Under the pieces are notes generated by a model. It was given only the letters and a program-made list of their open reading frames with translations, searched no databases and was not told where the DNA came from. Below, in pieces: positions 1 through 9,640 of a stretch of 62,000 bases of DNA (within the stretch, counting starts at the first letter, position 1; each line of letters begins with the position of its first letter). The translations under genes and the position numbers were made by a program. The DNA lies in NCBI RefSeq assembly GCF_030272615.1, contig NC_081408.1:615100476-615162475 (forward strand), given 5' to 3'. The DNA comes from Cryptomeria japonica. Its lineage: Eukaryota > Streptophyta > Pinopsida > Cupressales > Cupressaceae.

Positions 1-2
1 GG

Positions 3-413
3 ACCTTACAGGTGACAGTGCAGCAGCTGCAGGCACAACTATTAGCACATCAGCGTCAGATTAAACAGTTGACCACTGAGCATGACATTGAGATAGAGTG
101 GCGGGGTCGAGCGGAGGATCTCGCAGCGATCCTGTAGAGAGCAGCAGCAGGTGGGCTGATGAGGGACACCTTGAGAGAGCTAGCCTTGAGAGCATAGGAG
201 GTGGAGTACTACCATTGTCATTATGAGGTTGTGGTGCCCAGGGAGCATCGAGTGCAAAGTTTTACGCAGTCGAGATCGAGTCGATCTCGAGAGATGGGAT
301 CGCGGTCAGAGAGCAGAGGTGTGACAGGGCCACCGAGACATGAGCCACCTGGAGATCTAGGGGCTGGGACTTCTGCGGCGAGACCGTCTCCTTCAGTAGA
401 TAGTCATACCTGA
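3..413 (+). pseudogene. interrupted C-terminal coding remnant, unrecognised
   Basis: One frame can be read from base 3 to a TGA at 411-413 and is broken by two TAG codons (135-137 and about 195). The first part is rich in Gln and Leu (QLQAQLLAHQRQIKQL), as in a coiled coil. The end is rich in Arg, Ser and Pro and looks like a disordered tail. The stretch is clearly more GC-rich than the DNA to its right. I do not recognise the family. It could be the end of a retroelement protein or of a captured host gene, and the true start lies outside the window. Confidence 0.3.
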
Positions 414-640
414 GAGACGTTGTCTCTATTATATTTTGATCATTGTATTGGGCCGATACATGACATATTGTACATTTTGATCATTTTTGATATATATATA
501 TATATGGTACCATTTTCTTTGATCATGTGTTGTGTTATGGATGCATGTTCTATATGATTTTACTTTACTTTATGATGATGCAATGCTTAGATAGATGATA
601 TGATGAAATGAAATGCATGATGTAAATGTATGATGTTTAT

Positions 641-808
641 GAGATGTATCTTGAAAATGAGATGAATGATTTATGATATGCTGTGAGATGTATTTTGAAA
701 ATGAGATGAATGATATGATATGCTGTGAGATGAATTTTGAAAATGAGATGAATGATATGATATGCTGTGAGATGTATTTTGAAAATGAGATGAATGATAT
801 GATATGCA
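641..808. repeat. 42-bp tandem repeat, four copies
   Basis: The unit begins GAGATG, contains TTTTGAAAATGAGATGAATG and ends near ATATGCT. Copies start at 641, 685, 727 and 769. The first is 44 bp and the next two exactly 42 bp. Because 42 is divisible by 3, three overlapping minus-strand frames stay open through the array; these are artefacts of the repeat, not genes. Confidence 0.9.
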
Positions 809-853
809 ACTAATTGTAAAATGACATGCAACTAATTGTAAAATGATATGCAA
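803..853. repeat. 22-bp tandem repeat
   Basis: The unit ATGCAACTAATTGTAAAATG plus two bases occurs twice, followed by a partial copy (ATGCAAGTAATTA). It directly follows the 42-bp array, so two repeat expansions sit side by side in the putative 3' non-coding region of element 1. Confidence 0.8.
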
Positions 854-1721
854 GTAATTATTTTTGGAGCATCCTCATTCTGTATTTGTCATCCGATATA
901 ACCACATGTTATTTTCTTTTGATATATGTATCATCATCGAGCATGGATTGATTTTTGGATATGTTGAAAATTTATACAAGCATAATGGTAAAATTTAAAC
1001 CATGATGACCTGAGAAAAATTTACACGATTTTTGATTTTGCAAGATAGCACAAGCGTCAAGGTACATTTGAACTAGGATGACCAGAGTGCGGATTGCGTA
1101 TAAACAAAAAGGATTAAACCATTTGTATGCGTAAATTGGAATCATGTCTTTAGTGATATTCGTTGTATCACATCTTGAGACAAGTATTTACACAGTACAA
1201 ATGATTGCCTCACAGACAGAAGACTAAGAAAAATATTGGAGTTTTCTCAATGTTCTGTAGCATGGAAGCATTGTTGAGAAAATTTAGAAAATCCAATAAT
1301 TCAAAAAGCTAAATGCAAAAACAGTCAAGACTTTATGAAAATGCAACATTTGATACTTCAGAAAATCATCCATCGTATTTCTCTTGTGAATCTATTATCG
1401 ATTGATGTTTTGATTTGGGTTTGCGTAAGTTTTTGTTCGTTGGACATGATGCTCTGAGTTTGTAACTAGTTTTGACAGCTTGAACGTGCTGCAAGTGTTG
1501 ATGAATATTGCCCCTAGCTAAGTGTACCTCTCGATGCGGATATGTATAGTGATTACCAAGCCATGGTGAGATGTGGTGAAAGGATAGATGGATAAATCAG
1601 GATAGTGACTACGCTAAGTATGTCTTGAATGGATGTTTGCTAAGTGTCGGGTGATGGCCAAGAGTACTTTATTGCAGAGATAAGGATATTGATATAGATA
1701 AATGAGCTATCCTTTCACAAT

Positions 1722-1745
1722 AGCGCCTGTTACTAGGTTTTCACC
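1722..1745 (-). other. conserved post-pol motif: GAAA hairpin plus GGCGCY
   Basis: On the element strand the sequence is GGTGAAAACC, eight bases, then GGCGCT. GGT/ACC can pair around a GAAA tetraloop. The same arrangement occurs twice after pol of Tat element 2 (42587-42650). It lies about 95 bases after the pol stop. A structural RNA role is inferred. Confidence 0.5.
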
Positions 1746-1837
1746 GGTTGCTTTTATTGTACCTTTTTATTTGCTTTTCCTTGATTTTTTGTTTTTTATT
1801 ATTTATTTTTTTTGACTTTTTCCGTACATTAGACTAC

Positions 1838-3060
1838 TCAAGTGTAATATTTCTTCAGATGAATGCTGTTAGTTGGTTCATCAAGCACATCTCCTTCTGA
1901 AGTTGTTAGCTGATAAGTGCCTGATCCATAGACTGATATGATGACATAGGGACCTAACCAGTTAGGTTCAAATTTTCCTTTCTTTTCTCAATCTTGCTGA
2001 TTTCTTGGATTTTCTTTGAGGACTAGGTCACCAACTTTGAAATTTTGAGGAATGACCTTGTGATTGTAGCTTTTGCACATACGTTGCTGATATGCTTTGA
2101 GATGAGTGTAGGCATGTTGACGTCTTTCATCCAAAAGTTCTAGTTCTTGTAGTCGATTGACTCGATACTCTTCATTTGGGATTAAGCCTTTTAGAGAGAC
2201 TCCGAGAGATGGAATTTCTACCTCCAGTGGTAAAATAGCTTATGATCCATAGACCAATGAGAAAGGTGTTGCTCCTGTTGGTGTACAGATGCTAGTTCTG
2301 TATGCCCAAAGTGCTGGATTGAGTTGTACATGCCAATCTTCGCCTGCATCATTTACTGTTTTCTTTAGGATTTTCAGTATTGTCTTGTTGGATGCTTCTG
2401 CCTGACCATTTCCATGTGGGTAATATGGTGTAGAGAACTGATGTTGTATTTTGAATTGCTCACATAGTTCTCGGACATCTTAGTTTTTGAACAGTCATCC
2501 ATTATCGGTGATGATGGAACTTGGAATACCATATCTGCAGATCAGATAGTTTAGGATAAAAGAGGCAATTTGTTTTTCAGTTATTGTGGTCATGGGGACT
2601 ACTTCTATCCACTTGGTAAAGTATTTTGTTGCAATTATAATGAACTTGTATCGATATGAAGATGAAGGATGAATTTTGCCAACCAAGTCGAGTCCCCACT
2701 GACAAAAGGGTCAGGATGTTGTAAATGGCTGTAGTTCCTATGCTGGTGCATGTATCAGATTGCCATGGATCTAGTATTTAGGACACTTCTTGGCGAAGTG
2801 GTAAGAATCTTTTTCCATTTTGGGCCAGTAGTATCCCATCCTTAGAAGCTTTTTAGCAAGGGTAGTGCCACTTGAATGTGTGCCACAAATACCTTCGTGA
2901 AGCTCGTGTAAAGCGGAATCAGATTCATTACGATCAAGGCAATGAAGAAAAGTACCATCTAGACCTTGACGGTACAAAGTATCAGCAGTAAGGGTATACC
3001 GGGCGGCTTGTCGAATAAAGTTACACTTTGGGTTTCGGGATAAGTCAATGGGTAGGATGT
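1838..3060 (-). pseudogene. pol: integrase region of Tat element 1
   Basis: Integrase inserts the cDNA into host DNA. The N-terminal zinc-binding part is seen at about 2771-2900 (HEGICGTHSSG ... GYYWPKMEKDSYHFAKKC). Its last Cys is replaced, since CPKY stands where CxxC is expected. The catalytic core follows, with WGLDLVGKIHPSS and the second Asp in GIPSSIITDNG (about 2495-2730). The C-terminal part contains GDLVLKENPRN and ends NSIHLKKYYT before a TGA at 1838-1840. In-frame stops occur at 2738-2740, 2480-2482 and elsewhere, so no functional enzyme is expected. Confidence 0.85.
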
Positions 3061-3313
3061 TGTTCTTTAGATAATCATATATCAGTCCATACAAAGGGGA
3101 ATCCGAACCAATCAATGCATAGACAACATGGGATTCAGAGTGGTCATAGGCTGGGGAGAACAGTTGCTCTACCAGAAACTCGTAACGACTTTGTTGTTTT
3201 GGAATCTGTAGTAATGAAGTGATAGTAGCCATTGCATCAGCTTCTTTGTTGTTTATCCTTGGTATTTTCTCGAAGGTGATGTGTACAAAATATTGTTTGA
3301 AGTCATCCACCAT

Positions 3314-3600
3314 TCATTTGTAGGGTAGTAGCTTGTCATCTTTTGTCTGATAGTCGTTGTTGATTTGATTGACGACTAGTTGTGAATCTCCGTAGACCAT
3401 TAACTTGGTGATTTTCCATTCTACAGCCATTTTGATGCCTATAACCAATGCCTCATATTCAACCACATTATTTGTGCATGGAAACATCAGCCTATATGAT
3501 CTTGGTATAGTGTGTCCTTCAGGAGTGACAAATAGAATGCCAGCACCTAAACCATGTTGTGTGTAGGATCCGTCAAAGTATAGGGTCCATTGCTTGGTAG
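3314..3600 (-). pseudogene. pol: archaeal-type RNase H of Tat element 1
   Basis: The second RNase H domain, characteristic of Tat elements, removes RNA from RNA:DNA hybrids or supports such a step. Visible motifs are LYFDGSYTQHGLGAGILF, then CTNNVVEYEALVIGI and VYGDSQLVVNQI. They match the expected D-E-D acidic positions. The region is open from 3841 to the stop at 3314 and lies between the first RNase H and integrase, in the same frame as both. Confidence 0.8.
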
Positions 3601-4204
3601 AAATAGCAAGAATGTCTCTATCCGGAAATTCAATCTCCATAGTTTGTTTTCCTAGTAGCAGTGCTTCAGCTAGTTGATCTGTAATTGTTTGTCCTTTGAT
3701 AGCTCTTCGTTTTGTGTAGTGGATATCAAATTCACTAAGAATCATGACCCATTTAGCCAATTGGCCTGTAAGAGTTGCCTTGCTGAGTAGATATTTGAGA
3801 GGATCAATTTTTGCCACTAGCTTAATTGTGTGTGCTAGCATATAATGTCAGAACTTTTTAGAAGCGAAGACTATTGTTAGACAAGCCTTCTCATTGAATG
3901 TATAGTTGAGTTCATAGCCATTCAATGTCTTACTGATGTAGTATATGGCTCGTTCCTTTCCTTGTTGATCTTGTTGTGCTAATAGTGCCCCCAGTGATAT
4001 ATCTATTGTTGAAATGTATAAAATGAGTGGTTTTCCTGCTATTGGTGGTACTAGAACTGGTGGGTTCATCAGATACTATTTGATTTGATAAAAAGATTTT
4101 GCACACTTGGATTCCCATCTAAAAGGTACATTCTTATGTAGCAAATGATTGAATGGTAGACTTTTATCAGCTAGTTGAGTGATGAATCGCTTGATTGATT
4201 GGAG
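3601..4204 (-). pseudogene. pol: gypsy-type RNase H domain of Tat element 1
   Basis: This is the first RNase H, directly after RT. Recognisable stretches are PLILYISTIDISLGALLAQ, ERAIYYISKTLNGYELNYT and ACLTIVFASKKF, then KLVAKIDPLKYLLSKATLTG. The expected first acidic residue lies in YISTID. In-frame stops at about 3842-3847, 4072 and 4204 split the domain. It is in frame with RT above and the second RNase H below. Confidence 0.75.
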
Positions 4205-5251
4205 TCATCCTTGTAGGGATCTGAGTTGACTAATATTCTTTGGTGATGGCATCTCCATAATGGCTTGTACCTTTGTTGGATCTACTTCAATACCTTTAGC
4301 TGAGACTATGTAGCCTAGTAACTTGCCTGATGTAACCTCGAAGACACACTTCTTAGGGTTGAGCCGGACTTGGAATTTTTCTAACTGATCAAAAATCTTT
4401 GTTAAGATGCTGAGGTGTTCTACTCTAGTGAAGGATTTAGCTAGTAAATCATCCACATAGTCTTCCATGAAGGTATGCATCATGTCATGAAAGATTATTG
4501 TCATTGCTCGTTGATAAGTAGCTCCTGCATTCTTTAAGCCGAAAGGCATAACATTCCAACAGTACGTTCCCCAAGGACAGGTAAATGTTGTTTTATCTTG
4601 ATCCTCTGGGGCTATTTTTATTTCATTATAGCATGAAAAACCATCCATTAGTGAGAGCATTGCATGGCCCGCTGTGAGGTCTACAATTATGTCAATACTA
4701 GGTAAAGGAAAGTCGTCCTTTGGACAGGCTTTGTTGACATCTCTGAAATCAGTGCAGATTTTGATACTGCCATCTGGTTTTGATACTAGTACTATGTTGG
4801 AAATCCATTCTGCATAGTCAATGGGTCGAATGAATCTGACATCTAATAGTTTCTTCAGTTCAGTCTTGACCATGAGTGCTGCCTGTGGATTCATCTTTCG
4901 TAGTTTTTGCTTGATTGGCTTAACTTCTAGAGAGATGGACAAGTGATGCATGATCAAGTGTCGATCAATTCCAAGCATATCTGCATATGACCAAGCAAAG
5001 TTAATTTTCTTTTCTTTAAAAAAGATGATAAATGCTGATCTTTCCTCTATCAGAGATTCTGCCAGGTGTATGTTTTTGGCTGCTTCTGTAGTACCAATGT
5101 TGATTGATTGAGTGGGTTCAATCAATATGGGTGATCGCTCATGAAAATGTTCAGGAAGAGTGTCAAGTCTCCCATCCTTAGGTTCCTTAAAAAGGTTTTC
5201 ACCCTCAGATGCGTCCTTTATTTTTATTTTTTTGTGATCTAGAGCTGTCAT
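4205..5251 (-). pseudogene. pol: reverse transcriptase of Tat element 1
   Basis: RT copies the genomic RNA into DNA. The 348-codon open stretch covers the RT fingers and palm: KQKLRKMNPQAALMVKTELK, FIRPIDYAEWISNIVLV, ICTDFRDVNKACPKDDFPLP, MPFGLKNAGATYQRAM and the catalytic YVDD at 4448-4459, then LNPKKCVFEV and KLLGYIVSAKGIEVDPTKV. Catalytic Asp residues are kept. It is the best preserved part of element 1, and frame and order match Tat pol. Confidence 0.9.
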
Positions 5252-6199
5252 TGACTGGTTTTCAGCATTAGATCTTTTATTTGGTTTATTTTTGCGACTG
5301 AGAGACTTGGCACTCCCTTGGTTGCAGACATCGTTATCGTGTTCACTAGTAGAGCCTGTTTCTAGGTTAATGGTGCATAGGTAGTGGATAATAGATTCAT
5401 CATCTGAGAAAATTGGTATATCATGTATTTCGGGTTCATCCTAGTCAATGATGTTAGGAAAGGCAAGTGGTAAGGAATCATTTGGTGGATCAAGTTTTGC
5501 TATTGTAAGTGTCAAGACAAAGGTTTCATAATGATTGGTTTGGGTGCTAAAGAAGTTTAGGATTCCATCGAGGTCTTTGATGGTGTCATCCTCCATATAG
5601 ACTTGTTCATAATGTTTCTGCTCACTTTCCTTAGCGTCATAGATATTCTGTGGTCCAAATTTAGGTAGTCCTACTCCTACATTATGCTTTTCTTGAGAAA
5701 GGGATATGGAACTAGTATTGTTAGCGGTATCTCCAGTAGCATTTGAGTAGCTACCCCATTCATATTCATTGGAATCAATCTCAGAGGTATTATCCTAGAT
5801 CTTTTTAGTGCTGTAAATAGGTATGTTGTATGGTGAAAAGAGATCTTTGATAATTGATACTAGTTTGATAGTCTTTGTTGATTCTGTGTCGGATCCTGCT
5901 TCTACCTTTTGTATTTTCTCATATACTATTCCTCCTTGGGGAGGAATAATGATATCAGGAGGTAGTTCTATTTTTTTGGATATCAGTGCTTGGATATGAG
6001 CTATTGCTGCAGATATGGCCTTCTTGTGATTGAGGAGTTTCTCCTGATGTTGCTTCTATTCTTTACGTTTACGGTCCTTGCGGATTGTTGCTGCTGGCTC
6101 AAATAGTGCTTCCTGCCAAGATTCTTCTTTATACTTCTTCTTTGCTTTCCATTGAGGTTTTGGATTTATGCGTGGTATCTTTCCTAATAGGAAAGTGAG
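5252..6199 (-). pseudogene. pol: acidic linker between G-patch-like module and RT, Tat element 1
   Basis: About 315 codons in the pol frame with at least two stops (near 5446 and 5798). Composition is acidic and Ser/Thr-rich, with a hydrophobic patch IELPPDIIIPPQGGIVYE and a KIKIKDASEGEN segment just before RT. A matching KVKIKSISNGEN lies ahead of RT in Tat element 2. No catalytic motif is seen and the function is unknown. Confidence 0.55.
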
Positions 6200-6331
6200 T
6201 TTACAACCCAATCCTGTTTTGTCTCTATTGAGCTGTGAAGGAAGGTCTATTGGTTCCGTGACTCCTTCTTTGCATTTTCCAATAGGTCCTTTACCATTAT
6301 ATCCCATTTGTTGCATGATTAAGTAGCCCTA
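6200..6331 (-). pseudogene. pol: G-patch-like module in pol of Tat element 1
   Basis: The peptide MQQMGYNGKGPIGK, then EGVTEPI and DKTGLG, follows the G-patch pattern of spaced glycines after an aromatic residue. It lies between protease and RT. The homologous place in Tat element 2 (38018-38155) carries a clear relative. G-patch domains bind RNA or RNA helicases, and some betaretroviral proteases carry one at the C-terminus; a role in reverse transcription here is inference. Confidence 0.6.
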
Positions 6332-6628
6332 TATAGGTGTGTTGGTAGAACTATGTCCAGAGCAGCTGCTCAGTTATCTTCTTCCTCATCTTTGTATAAC
6401 CAGCTAAGGATGTCCCTTTCCTCTGATTCATGTGCTAGAGTGCCAAGTTGGATGAAAGTACCATCAAATTTGGTGATGGGCTGAGTTTCTTGATGTGTTG
6501 ATGTTGTAGGTAATCCATGAGATCTGGGTGATGTTGGTAAGTTGGCCAAACACATGGGTTCCAAAGAGTATTCACCCATGCCTTGTTCTCTGATTTGCAT
6601 TTTCTGCTTGAAATCTCCAAGTAATGAT

Positions 6629-8098
6629 TCAAACTTTGCCTTCTGTAGATAATGTCGAGGAATTTTGTTTTTCCCTATTATGGGGAACCAAACTGTCCAG
6701 GGCTGCCCCCATTGCATTACAATGTTGAAATGGATTGTGATCAGCTGATATAGAAATTTCTTGTCCGTTATAGGGAAATTTGACACACTGGTGATATGTA
6801 GAAGGCACTGCTTGCATTTCATGTATCCAGGGTCGACCTAATAAAATATTATATGTGAGGTCTATGTCTAAGACCTGACACATAGTATCTTTTTGCACTG
6901 GTCCAACTTGAATGGGTAACATCACGGTTCCTTTAGATGACCTTTCTTCATCATCATATGCTTTTATAGTAATCTTTTTGCATGGATCAATAGACTCCTC
7001 AGAGAAGCCTAATGCATGGATAAGTTTTAAGGTGCATATATTAAGTCCAACTCCTCCATCTATCAATACTCTTTTTACTCGGTGCTTATAGACATTGACT
7101 TCAATATGGAGGGGAGTGTTATGTGGATGACTTAAGGAAGTATTATCATGCTCTGAGAAGGTGAGAATATGAGGCCCTGTCATATGAGTGACCATGGCTT
7201 GGAATTTGTCAGCATCCAGATCTTGAGGTACATTGGTTTCCAACAGTGCTTGTTCCAATATGCCTTTGTGTTTTGGTGGCATTTTCAACAATTCTAGTAT
7301 AGATATTTGAGCAGGACTTTTGCGTAGTTGGCTGACTAAATCATATTGGATTTTTGGTGTAGTGTTCGTTGTTGTTGTGTGGCCCTTCAAGACATATTTT
7401 TGAGCTCTGGTTGTTACAGTGACAGATTCATGATTATGCTGGTCTTGGATTGTGATGACGTTTACATGATTGTCTTCAGCTGATATGTGATTGATGGTGT
7501 TATTGTAGATGTGATTGATACGAGCTCCACGTGTATCGTTCAAGGTTGAAGATCCATCTTTGTTGTAGTTTGGAAGAGGATTTTTAAAGGCCCCATGGTC
7601 ACCATTTGTTTTGAGACCATCCACCATTAAATCACCTTGATCAATCGTGTCTTGAACAATGTTTTTCAATCTCATGCAATCGTTCATTCGATGACCTTTG
7701 TTGCGATGAAAATAAAAAAAGTGTGAGTCATTCCACCAAGGTGGTTTGATTTGGGGTTCATAGTTACTGATTGCAGGCAAAGAGATAATCTTGTTTGCTA
7801 GGAGTTCTCTGAATGCTGACTCCAGTGATTGTCCCAGTGGTGTGAAGACACGTTTTTGGAAATTGTTGGTGCCGTCTCGTGAATTGTTATTAGGTCCTCA
7901 ATTTGTGGTTTTGTTTTGAGTATCATCGGTGTTGTTTGTGTTGGGTTGAACTTGATTGGTATTCGGTGCGTATGTGTTAGTGTCTAGGTTATCACCTTTA
8001 GGATTCTTTGTAGCTTGAGGATTTCCTGATAATGCGAGCACTGGTTGTTTAGATTTTGGATCATGTGATTCATTGCCGCCTTCGTTTTTGTTTCAAGT
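6629..8098 (-). pseudogene. pol: Gag C-terminus and aspartic protease, Tat element 1
   Basis: Continuous with gag in frame; open from 7780 to 6629. A degenerate zinc knuckle is visible (FYFHRNKGHRMNDC, first Cys replaced), then LKNIVQDTIDQGDL. Further on comes PAQISILELLKMPPKHKGIL. The protease active site is RVLIDGGVGLNICTL, with the Asp codon at 7058-7060, and ILLGRPWIHEMQAVPS gives the C-terminal fold motif. Protease would cleave Gag-Pol. The frame shifts at about 6640; the continuation (SLLGDFKQKMQ ... SWLYKDEEEDN, 6370-6640) lies in another frame. Confidence 0.8.
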
Positions 8099-9292
8099 CT
8101 AGAATCTAGATTTGTCTAAGTTGTTGTTGTTTTGGTTACTGTAGTTTGATGAACTTATTCCTTCTTTGAAGAATTTGAGCGTTCCCTTTTTGACACATGC
8201 TTCTTCTACTTGGATGCCGTTTTCAATCAGTTTAGCGAAAGACGGTTTGCATTGGAGTTTGAGCCTGTAACTCATCTCACCATTCAAGTTGTCGATGAAA
8301 ATTTCCATTTTCTCCTTTTCAGGAATATCTCGAGGATATCATGAAACCATATGTTGCCAACATTGAAGGAATACCATGAATATTTCATTGTTTTTCTGTT
8401 TGGTGTTGCAGACATATAGCATGGTTATAGCATGTTGAATGTTATAGGAATATTGTGTTATGAATTTATTGACCAATTCATCAAATGATCTGATAGGAGG
8501 TGTGATTTTGGATAACCATTCCATTGTTTGTCCTCCCAAGCTTCTTGGGAACAACCTCATCAGATAGGTGTCATCATGAGCAAATTCAAGACTCATGGTA
8601 CAAAATTCTTTGACATGATCACGGGGATCGCTTTTTCCATCGTACTTGTCAAATTTAGGCATGTTTGAATTCAGAGGAAAAGGGATCATGTGCAACCTTC
8701 TGTCAAATGGATAAAGACAAATTTCATTTAGTGAATATCGTACTGTCGTCCCTTGTTGCATGTCTTGCATTTGTCTTTGTAACATTTGCATTTGCTGAGT
8801 AAGGGCAACCAAAGGTTCATTGTTTTGCCAAGGGAAGAGTTCTTCCCTTGCATTAATCCTGGGTTGAAATGGTGTATGGAACGGTATGTTTTTCTTGGGG
8901 ATGTGTTGCTCAGGGATGTTTTGCCCTAGTGTATGTTGTTCCGGTATGTTTCGTTCAGGACTATCTTGTTCAGGGTCGCATGCTTCCCCTTCTTGTTTTC
9001 ATTCTTGATATTTGTAATGTTGAGATCTCGTTCTAAACATGTCTGTGTCAAAGTCTTCAGGGAGTTTAACCCCTTTGCTTGTGAGCATGAGCAAGTATTT
9101 TTCCTTGTCATTTTCCATGAGTCTTTCCACAAGTTTTTGGAATGAAGCACTTTCTTGGCATTCCTGAAGTTCTTTAGAAATTTCAGTATCCTCTAGATGT
9201 GGACCTTCAAAAGGATTGGATAACCTCCGATTCATACTGGATTCTGCTTGTGCCTCGCTTTGTTTGTTTTGTTGAGAGTGAGTAACAGGCAT
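8099..9292 (-). pseudogene. gag: Gag of Tat element 1
   Basis: Gag forms the particle that packages the RNA. The start MPVTHSQQNKQ at 9292 is chosen because it aligns with the Met starting gag in Tat element 2. A disordered N-terminus is followed by NICLYPFDRR-like and FDKYDGKSDPRDHVKEF motifs and then the capsid-like domain (LFPRSLGGQTMEWL, FDELVNKFITQYSYNI, EIFMVFLQCW). In-frame stops lie at 8999-9001, 8339-8341 and 8099-8101. The frame is the same as protease and most of pol, which suggests an original single Gag-Pol frame. Confidence 0.85.
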
Positions 9293-9293
9293 T

Positions 9294-9640
9294 TTAGTAG
9301 AAGCTTTCTGTGACAAAGGGGACAAAATCCTCTTCGATATGTTGCTCTGGGGTTGGTGGTTCAAATCGGGGTGTGTTGTAAGTGATGCACTCGTCGGGAA
9401 AGAATGCGGGATTGATCTTTCCTCCATGATTTATGATTTGACTGAATGCGGATTTTTGACAATATGCCCTAGTCTTCAAAGGCTCTTTGTCAAATTCATT
9501 GGATTTGTTCTGGATATACAGTTTGATGTGATGAAGGAATGTTCAATGAGATTTGAAGAGTTGATGATTGATATATAAAAAATTATTTCTTTTGACAAAT
9601 TTGGAAAAGCTTGGTTGTTGTTTCTTCAACGTGCATAAGT
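9294..9640 (-). pseudogene. conserved pre-gag reading frame, Tat element 1
   Basis: Reading toward lower coordinates, a basic stretch (KRNNFLYIN) precedes TFLHHIKLYIQNKSNEFD, then KEPLKTR, GGKINPAFFPDECITYN and FEPPTPE, ending SFY-stop at 9294. One TGA interrupts it, and it lies where element 2 has Arg. Tat element 2 has the same peptide ahead of its gag (34430-34813). Ogre-type Tat elements are known to carry an extra ORF upstream of gag; whether this is its relative is not shown. The frame differs from gag, whose ATG is at 9292. Confidence 0.6.

Larger units (their letters stand above)
414..1837 (-). other. non-coding stretch, probable 3' untranslated region of Tat element 1
   Basis: No gene is seen here. 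On the minus strand it follows the pol stop at 1838. It holds a short motif shared with Tat element 2 (1722-1745), a polypurine-like run (complement of about 1509-1520, CTAGGGGCAA) and two tandem repeat blocks. Long post-pol regions with tandem repeats are known for Tat-lineage elements. The left limit is uncertain because no 3' LTR matching 12304-13312 was recognised. A (TA) run lies at about 489-506. Confidence 0.4.

Noticed and set aside
570-853. Three overlapping minus-strand open frames with repeated His/Ile/Ser
   Set aside because: They follow only from a 42-bp repeat (divisible by 3); no domain and no codon signal.
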